Origin: Thermoprotei archaeon
GTDB taxonomy: Archaea; Thermoproteota; Thermoprotei_A; Sulfolobales; WANQ01
Length of the DNA: 9,083 nucleotides
Direction of reading: 5' to 3'
Assembly: GCA_027038805.1 (NCBI GenBank)
Contig: JALWGO010000219.1
Span: 1-9,083 of the forward strand
Positions 4,767-9,083 of the stretch are shown one piece after another. Position numbers and translations under genes: made by a program. The notes beneath the pieces are model-generated. The model ran no database searches, was not told the origin of the DNA, and saw only the letters and a list, made by a program, of their open reading frames with translations. Position 1 is the first letter of the stretch. The number at the start of each line of letters is the position of its first letter.

Positions 4767-6122
4767 ATGAAACCAGTTAAAATAAGACGAAAAGACCGTG
4801 GAGTCCTAAGAGGAATAGACTATGAAGACCCTATAGTAGTTTATAGAGGTGAAAGAGTACTCGGAGCATTAAAGAAGCTTAGAGGAGAAGAAAATCTATC
4901 TCTAAGTCTCGCCATAGATGTTTTCTACTCCTACTATCTCCCACTACCAGTCCTAGAAGCCCCCAAAGATATACCGAGAGACAAAATACTACAATACAAG
5001 CTTATATCATCTATGATGACCGACCCCTACGTAGACCAAGTAAAAATACATACCATAGCTGATTCTTCTACAAGCATGGTTATGGCTGTAAGCTACCTAG
5101 AGAAAGTAATGGAGTTAATGGAACAACACGGCTTAAACCAGGGAGCTGGCGGGGAAGGAGAATCAAAGCAGGGAGTGGGTGGACTAGGTGGAGAAGGAGA
5201 AGATGGAGAAAGAGAAGAGAAAAATAAGTTGGATAAAAAGATTGAGGAAATAAGCCGTGAAGCACTGAGAAGAGCCGCCGAAGAAGCAGAAATGGCAAAG
5301 AAGATACAGAGAATAGCTCAGGGAATAGCGGCTGGAACGGGTTCAAGTCTATTCTTCGAAGATAGAGTGCACGAGGTGCTAAGGCTGGCAAGAAACACTG
5401 ATGTTCAGAGAATTCTTGCTCTTCTAAGCGGGTTACCCCGCCATAATATTAGGGCTAGGAGAAAAGTGGTTAGGCAGCCAAGGGGAGAGTTAAGGGGATA
5501 CGAGCTGGGCTCTGATCTAGAAAGACTAGTACCTAGTGAGATAGCATTACCTGAAGTCTACTTTAACTTAAAGTTTGCTGAAAACAAGCTACTATTATAT
5601 GAGAAGGTCTTACCGGAGAACTGGGGTCCCCTATACATATTGTTAGACAAGTCGGGTAGTATGGATGGAGCAAAAATGCTCTGGGCTAAAGCCGTTACCC
5701 TAGCCTTATACATTAAGGCCTTAAAGGAGAGAAGACCCTTCTACATGAGATTCTTTGACAGCGTACCATACCCGCTGGTAAGAGTAAGTCGTAGACCAAG
5801 ACGACATGAGGCTCTAAAACTATTAGAATACATTGCAAGGATAAAAGGAAGCGGTGGAACCGATATAAGCCGCGCAATAATAACGGCATGTGATGATGTT
5901 GGGAGAGGAAGCGTTAGAAACGTCAGTGAAATAGTCTTATTAACTGATGGAGAAGACCGGGTATCAGAGCCCATGATTAGGAGGGCTTTGGGGGCAAGTA
6001 ACGCAAAACTCATAACAGTAATGATACAAGGAGATAATCCAGACTTAAAAAGAATAAGCACCAAATACCTAGTCGCGGTAAAATTAGACAAAGAAGAAGC
6101 ATTAAATGTAGTAGAACTTTAG
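4767..6122 (+). CDS. VWA-domain protein (ViaA-like partner of the MoxR ATPase)
   Basis: A 451-residue protein with an N-terminal helical region (1-120), a Gly/Glu-rich linker (about 124-150), a long charged helix (150-185) and a C-terminal VWA domain (about 285-451). All metal-site (MIDAS) elements are present: D294-K-S296-G-S298, then T365 in G-S-G-G-T-D, then D394 in L-L-T-D-G-E. Before the VWA domain, the run G-S-D-L-E-R-L-V-P-S-E-I-A-L-P (248-262) resembles the segment preceding the VWA fold in ViaA/CoxE-type proteins. In bacteria such a partner binds the MoxR ATPase and recruits its clients; the archaeal client is unknown. The gene starts 6 nt after the ATPase stop, so translation is probably coupled. 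Codon use matches the ATPase gene. The acidic, glycine-rich linker probably acts as a flexible hinge. Confidence 0.9.
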   Translation: MKPVKIRRKDRGVLRGIDYEDPIVVYRGERVLGALKKLRGEENLSLSLAIDVFYSYYLPLPVLEAPKDIPRDKILQYKLISSMMTDPYVDQVKIHTIADSSTSMVMAVSYLEKVMELMEQHGLNQGAGGEGESKQGVGGLGGEGEDGEREEKNKLDKKIEEISREALRRAAEEAEMAKKIQRIAQGIAAGTGSSLFFEDRVHEVLRLARNTDVQRILALLSGLPRHNIRARRKVVRQPRGELRGYELGSDLERLVPSEIALPEVYFNLKFAENKLLLYEKVLPENWGPLYILLDKSGSMDGAKMLWAKAVTLALYIKALKERRPFYMRFFDSVPYPLVRVSRRPRRHEALKLLEYIARIKGSGGTDISRAIITACDDVGRGSVRNVSEIVLLTDGEDRVSEPMIRRALGASNAKLITVMIQGDNPDLKRISTKYLVAVKLDKEEALNVVEL

Positions 6123-6182
6123 TAAAACACAAGGTTTCTTGAAATCTAAGCCAAGTACAGCCATCATTTACTATTATTCCCA

Positions 6183-6201
6183 TAGTATTCTAGAAATACT
6201 A
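6183..6201. repeat. 7-bp inverted repeat with 5-nt loop
   Basis: TAGTATT (6183-6189) and AATACTA (6195-6201) are perfectly complementary around CTAGA. It lies 60 bp after the VWA gene and about 55 bp before the RHH TATA box. It may be a transcript-end hairpin or an upstream binding site. GTATT/AATAC is shared with the palindrome at 6277-6292, though the spacing differs. Confidence 0.4.
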
Positions 6202-6254
6202 GCAACCATTATTACTTAATATTCCTTGAAAGGTGTAATATGATCTATAGTAAG

Positions 6255-6263
6255 ATTTATAAT
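6255..6263 (+). promoter_or_regulatory. TATA box of the RHH gene
   Basis: ATTTATAAT, preceded by the purine-rich GTAAG as possible BRE, lies about 45 nt before the ATG at 6305. It predicts a transcript start near 6285 and a leader of about 20 nt containing GTGATA as a weak ribosome site. Confidence 0.6.
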
Positions 6264-6276
6264 GCATGCTTTACAT

Positions 6277-6292
6277 GTATTACAAGTAATAC
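6277..6292. promoter_or_regulatory. 16-bp palindrome over the RHH transcript start (candidate operator)
   Basis: GTATTAC (6277-6283), AA, GTAATAC (6286-6292) is a perfect two-fold symmetric site covering the predicted start of transcription. The gene behind it encodes a ribbon-helix-helix protein, a class of dimeric DNA binders that often repress themselves from such sites. A second small palindrome, TACATGTA (6272-6279), overlaps its left arm. Confidence 0.6.
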
Positions 6293-6304
6293 GAGCGTGA
6301 TAAT

Positions 6305-6775
6305 ATGAGCCGCGAAAAAGAGGATAAGACAAGTATAACTATTAGAGGAATAGACAAGGATTTATACAATAGATTATCTGTACTAGCTAGAGAAACTGGT
6401 AAGACAATAGGCGAACTAGTAAATGAATCTATGAGACTAATGTTATCCTTCACGGATAACCTTGGTAGAACACTAACAAACTTTAGTGAGGCATTTAAAG
6501 AAGGATGGCGGGAGGCTAGAGATAAATATTTGGAGGTAGGTCTCCTAGACGAACTAGTTGTAACACGCCGCGACCTTGAAGAGGTCGATAAGCCAGTAAT
6601 ATTTAAGAATATCAAGCGGCTAATAATAGACGACGATGTACCATATGAATTATTTGAGGAAAAAATTAGTGAGATAATAATGTGTAAAGAAGTTGTTATA
6701 CCAGAAAACTATCCTAAACTAAAAGTTGCGAGAAAAATCAAATTTGGGGGAAAAATAATATCAAGAAGACACTAG
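6305..6775 (+). CDS. Ribbon-helix-helix regulator with unnamed C-terminal domain
   Basis: A 156-residue protein. Residues 9-50 form a ribbon-helix-helix unit: strand T-S-I-T-I-R (9-14), helix from D17 to about E30, the G32-K-T-I-G-E turn, and helix E37 to F49. Such units dimerise and bind DNA with the paired strand. A helical linker (50-85) leads to a C-terminal part (about 85-156) with alternating charged and hydrophobic residues (K-N-I-K-R-L-I-I-D-D-D-V, then I-I-M-C-K-E-V-V-I-P), probably strand-rich. I cannot name this domain. ATG at 6305 follows the promoter and palindrome described nearby, so self-repression is likely. It could also be the antitoxin of a pair, but no toxin gene adjoins: the downstream neighbour is a convergent TatD-type hydrolase 24 nt away. 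Confidence 0.75.
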   Translation: MSREKEDKTSITIRGIDKDLYNRLSVLARETGKTIGELVNESMRLMLSFTDNLGRTLTNFSEAFKEGWREARDKYLEVGLLDELVVTRRDLEEVDKPVIFKNIKRLIIDDDVPYELFEEKISEIIMCKEVVIPENYPKLKVARKIKFGGKIISRRH

Positions 6776-6799
6776 TTTTCCTCCAACAATAGAGTATAG
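6776..6799. terminator. Short gap between convergent genes, probable shared stop region
   Basis: Only 24 bp separate the two stop codons. TTTT starts one base or so after the RHH stop (TAGTTTTCC), a possible short U-tract terminator as used in archaea. No hairpin is seen. Confidence 0.3.
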
Positions 6800-7579
6800 C
6801 TAATGTTCGAGAAACCGCAAAGCATTCAGCGATACAAGTCTATAAGCAACTGTTTTTTCAAGATCTTCTACTAGTTCTTCATAAGCCTCTACTACGGCTA
6901 ATGGATAAGATGGATAGACTCCGCTATCACTATTCAATATTATCCGTTCAACGAACTCCTCATCTGTTTTCACCACATATAATACATCTTCGGGACTAGT
7001 CTTCCCCGGCTGCATAGTGAAGCCTAAGTAAAAGTCTCTATCGGATACCAACTCTATGATCCTAGGACTAGGAGTTAGGTGATCCAATAACACTCTATTA
7101 TCACTTAACCCAACATCATCTATTATCCTTATAGTTTTTTCAAGTATTCCAATCTTATTCGTCTTTGGAGTATGGATTATTACTGGTTTATCAGCCTTCT
7201 TAGCAAGCAGTAGTTGTTCTCTCAGAATACTGGCTTCAAGCTCGCTACCACTCTCTAATCCAACTTCACCTAAGAGATTTGCTCTTCCAAGATAATTTTC
7301 TACAACCTTAAGGTATTCGTCCATAGTAGATACATTATTATTCAAAGGTATATTACGTGGATGAATACCGACCCCAATGTAAGCTCTTAAACCAATACTA
7401 CCGCAACGAATCTTATCAAACATTAAATGCTCAAAGTGATCTCTAAGCGAGGAGGAGCTACTAGGCGGTATAGGTGTATACGCTAACGTGACAATAGCAT
7501 CGATACCTTCTTCAACCATTAATGAGAGGTCATGCCAGCTCAGATAGATGCTGTGTAGGTGTCCGTCAATAAAACCCAT
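6800..7579 (-). CDS. TatD-related metal-dependent hydrolase (TIM barrel)
   Basis: A 259-residue amidohydrolase-fold protein with the metal ligands of the TatD family in order. H7-L-H9 is in the opening I-D-G-H-L-H. G-V-G-I-H73-P follows, then the bridging glutamate E105 in G-E-V-G-L-E, H136 in V-I-I-H-T-P, D166-H167 in L-L-D-H, and D218 in N-S-D-S-G. TatD relatives are Mg-dependent nucleases or phosphoesterases in the cytosol. The archaeal branch (COG1099-like) has no firm substrate, so nuclease activity is a family inference. Length is close to the usual 250-265. ATG at 7579 has AGGTAG about 8-9 nt upstream and starts directly at the first strand. The gene has its own TATA element and so is probably not simply the tail of the nurA transcript. 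It converges on the RHH gene. Confidence 0.85.
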   Translation of the reverse strand: MGFIDGHLHSIYLSWHDLSLMVEEGIDAIVTLAYTPIPPSSSSSLRDHFEHLMFDKIRCGSIGLRAYIGVGIHPRNIPLNNNVSTMDEYLKVVENYLGRANLLGEVGLESGSELEASILREQLLLAKKADKPVIIHTPKTNKIGILEKTIRIIDDVGLSDNRVLLDHLTPSPRIIELVSDRDFYLGFTMQPGKTSPEDVLYVVKTDEEFVERIILNSDSGVYPSYPLAVVEAYEELVEDLEKTVAYRLVSLNALRFLEH

Positions 7580-7619
7580 GTTATACTACCTTCTCACTAC
7601 CATAGTTGAGCAATATTAC

Positions 7620-7628
7620 GATATAAGT
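7620..7628 (-). promoter_or_regulatory. TATA box of the TatD-related gene
   Basis: The minus strand reads ACTTATATC, immediately after the stop of the upstream ArcS-like gene (7630-7632). It predicts a transcript start near 7598 and a leader of about 20 nt that includes the AGGTAG ribosome site. Confidence 0.5.
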
Positions 7629-7629
7629 C

Positions 7630-8268
7630 TTAGTGAAATATTTCCCTGACCAAACTTTCCTCGAGAATCTTCGTCCTAAAAATATGGTATTTTACGAAAA
7701 CTGTTTTTGAGACATCAAGTCTTCTTGGGAGGAACTTATAGTATTTTTGCGGCAAGTAAATTATTATCTTATTATAAAATGGGCTTATCCTTACCCAGGC
7801 TTCCTCTAATATACGTTTAATCTTTCGGTAAAGCGTCTTTTTTGTCTCAACTATATCTGGTGGTACATCATAACAGCATGCGGGAGGTATCCATGAATAG
7901 GTGTAGGGTACAAATCCTAGAAGATCGCTTAAGAATAACCATTCGATTAAGGGTTTCTTCCCCTTATAATCCCATAAGCCTAGTCTACGTAGAATCCCCT
8001 TTATCTTAAGGTTCATAGGGCTCAAGGGATATGGTTTAACATTACTGCAGGGGGTAATTAGCGCAATATTGTGTTGTGGCTTATATCTATGGATCATGTA
8101 GTCCCAGAAGCCTTGCACAAGACTGTTTTCAAAAGCTCTCTCACCGATTAGCTCTGGTATTATGTGTAATACTCGTCGCCGCCACCTACCATTATCTTTA
8201 TTTATAGTATACCGTTTCCCCATAATAACCACGTAGATAGAAGTCCTAGAAACCTTACTCAACGACAC
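7630..8268 (-). CDS. Stand-alone archaeosine-synthase-like core (DUF5591) protein
   Basis: A 212-residue protein whose centre carries the archaeosine synthase (ArcS) signature P-C-x3-K-P-Y-x2-S-x2-H. Here it is P73-C74-S-N-V-K78-P-Y80-P-L-S83-P-M-N86, so the last His is Asn. Two further core elements follow: S-D-L-L-G-F-V-P (114-121), equivalent to the T-S-P-L-G-V-V-P strand-turn, and P-P-A-C-C-Y-D-V-P-P (128-137), equivalent to P-A-A-H-Y-D-V-P. ArcS converts the nitrile preQ0 at tRNA position 15 to archaeosine; the full enzyme also has TGT-like and PUA domains, absent here. This may be one part of a split enzyme or a diverged relative. GTG at 8268 begins 4 nt after the nurA stop. ATG at 8223, with GTGGT just upstream, is an alternative and keeps all motifs. 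Confidence 0.7.
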   Translation of the reverse strand: MSLSKVSRTSIYVVIMGKRYTINKDNGRWRRRVLHIIPELIGERAFENSLVQGFWDYMIHRYKPQHNIALITPCSNVKPYPLSPMNLKIKGILRRLGLWDYKGKKPLIEWLFLSDLLGFVPYTYSWIPPACCYDVPPDIVETKKTLYRKIKRILEEAWVRISPFYNKIIIYLPQKYYKFLPRRLDVSKTVFVKYHIFRTKILEESLVREIFH

Positions 8269-8272
8269 AACA

Positions 8273-9083
8273 TTATTTTATCTCGCTTAGGTATCGTTTT
8301 TGCGGATTAGTATGACCTGATAAGATTATTCCTATTTTTTCTCTTCTCTTAGCCAACATTGCCTCTAGTTTTCTCCTCGCAGCCTCTAGCGTTCTTGCCT
8401 CCAAACGTACGAGAGAGTCTATTATGTCTATGAAGTAGGGTACCGCGTTTTCGCTTGTCTTAGAGCTTAGATACGCTATTATGTTTTCTATGCCTATATT
8501 GCCGTAGTCTAAGACTTCTATTTTTACTGCCTGGTTAAAGGAGGTCTTGGTGTGTGGCTTGTAGAAGCATACCTCTATTTCACCATACTCGGGGTGTTGG
8601 TCTAGATTCTCTATTATTATGTTACGGTATCGTGGTTTTGCTTCTTCGGGTATGTTCATGTATTTTACTTGCCTTGGTAATAGTTCTCTTAGTTTCCCAA
8701 GACAAGTATATTCTCCATTGTTTAAAGCGATGCTCATGAAGGCTTTGTCGTTTATCGGCATTTTCTCGTCTATGATCGCTGAGAGTATTTTAGAGTAGGA
8801 TCTCTTTAGAACCCCAATTATAGTTGTATTTGTTTTCTCTGCCTTACTGATTGATTCCTCTATTACTTCCTCAAGCTTTCTTAGTCTCTTCTTTTTCTCT
8901 TTCTTTTTTAGCGAAGAGTATAGTAGTTTATAGGGTACTATTTCGCCATCAAATAATACTTGGTCTAAGCCTATTAGCCCATTGGCTTTATTGTCTAGGA
9001 GTTCTATTGCAAGTTTTTTCTCTAGTATTTTTGCCTTCGTGTAAACTATTTCCTTGAATTCTTCTGTATCCGCGAATACTAGG
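8273..9083 (-). CDS. nurA: NurA-type nuclease, C-terminal 269 residues (5' end beyond window)
   Basis: The frame is open from the right edge (first whole codon at 9082) to TAA at 8273-8275, so the ATG at 8761 is internal (visible residue 108). Visible NurA elements are L-F-D45-G-E-I-V-P with the family's D-G-S-L-type strand, a helical stretch (57-83), and T-T-I-I-G-V-L-K-R-S (86-95), matching the I-G-V-S-K strand. The late I-E-V-C-F-Y-K-P and K-I-E-V-L strands (168-191) come next, then V-P-Y216-F-I-D-I-I-D222 followed by the closing long helix. In many NurA proteins a His or Asp ends that motif; here it is Asp. NurA is a Mn-dependent 5'-3' exonuclease that works with the HerA helicase and Mre11-Rad50 in DNA end resection. 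The first catalytic Asp lies outside the window, and the partners may be there too. The ArcS-like gene follows after 4 nt, so they are probably co-transcribed. Confidence 0.8.
   Translation of the reverse strand, partial: LVFADTEEFKEIVYTKAKILEKKLAIELLDNKANGLIGLDQVLFDGEIVPYKLLYSSLKKKEKKKRLRKLEEVIEESISKAEKTNTTIIGVLKRSYSKILSAIIDEKMPINDKAFMSIALNNGEYTCLGKLRELLPRQVKYMNIPEEAKPRYRNIIIENLDQHPEYGEIEVCFYKPHTKTSFNQAVKIEVLDYGNIGIENIIAYLSSKTSENAVPYFIDIIDSLVRLEARTLEAARRKLEAMLAKRREKIGIILSGHTNPQKRYLSEIK

Larger units (their letters stand above)
6123..6304. other. AT-rich gap with two inverted repeats ahead of the RHH gene
   Basis: This 182-bp stretch has no convincing reading frame, tRNA or C/D-type RNA. Its first third is featureless. 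The middle has a 7-bp inverted repeat (6183-6201), and the end carries the promoter and palindrome of the RHH gene. No clear terminator for the VWA gene is visible beyond general AT richness. Confidence 0.5.

Noticed and set aside
5080..6091. Minus-strand frames opposite the VWA gene (5080-5391, 5741-6091)
   Set aside because: Leu/Ser-rich antisense shadows of a gene with a complete MIDAS.
6280..6615. Minus-strand frame opposite the RHH gene
   Set aside because: Ser-rich antisense translation; the plus strand has the promoter, start and RHH motif.
6305..7579. RHH protein plus TatD-like protein as a toxin-antitoxin pair
   Set aside because: The genes converge and have separate promoters. TatD is a conserved housekeeping-type hydrolase, so nothing supports a toxin role.
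8273..8761. Complete 162-residue gene starting at ATG 8761
   Set aside because: The frame is open to the right edge and encodes NurA elements upstream, so this is the C-terminal part of a longer gene.
8554..9057. Plus-strand frames opposite the NurA gene (8554-8739, 8851-9057)
   Set aside because: Hydrophobic shadow translations; NurA motifs on the minus strand explain the region.

Overview
The window reads as accessory or ordinary chromosome from a hyperthermophilic crenarchaeon, most likely Desulfurococcales-like. The signs are TATA-box promoters placed about 25 nt ahead of probable transcription starts, GA-rich Shine-Dalgarno sites with 8-9 nt spacing, TTG and GTG starts, heavy AGA/AGG and ATA codon use, and archaeal gene families (NurA, archaeosine-synthase-like core, Mth938-type protein, MJ/PH/SSO-type ATPase, a candidate box C/D sRNA). 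The genus assignment is inference only.

Left part (1-3166): a glutaredoxin-like CxxC protein (+) converges on an archaeal NRE-type P-loop ATPase (-). The ATPase has a striking duplicated G6 element in its leader. Upstream of it on the same strand is a membrane protein that joins a six-helix ECF-S-like core to an extracytoplasmic domain. The 219-bp gap that follows is not empty. On the minus strand, 3018-3079 has the full layout of a box C/D sRNA: terminal stem, C, D', C' and D boxes, with 13- and 12-nt guides. Its promoter may share one TATA element with the divergent Mth938-like gene.

Centre (3167-6122, +): the Mth938-like gene is followed by a MoxR/RavA-type AAA+ ATPase and, 6 nt later, a VWA protein with a complete MIDAS. 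The last two form an archaeal RavA-ViaA-like pair. Then come a 182-bp gap with two perfect inverted repeats and a ribbon-helix-helix (RHH) regulator (6305-6775, +). A 16-bp palindrome lies over the regulator's expected transcription start, suggesting autoregulation.

Right part (6800-9083, -): a TatD-type metal hydrolase has its own promoter. Upstream of it, a NurA nuclease gene (5' end outside the window) is followed after 4 nt by a small protein carrying the archaeosine-synthase signature, with the final His replaced by Asn. The NurA frame runs to the window edge, so the Met at 8761 is internal and not a start.

The most promising items for a second look are the C/D sRNA at 3018-3079, the NurA/ArcS-like pair at 7630-9083, the RHH palindrome at 6277-6292, the duplicated leader element at 1762-1801 and the ECF-S-like fusion at 1856-2947. 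No CRISPR array, tRNA, rRNA or insertion sequence was seen. No gene-free stretch exceeds 300 bases.
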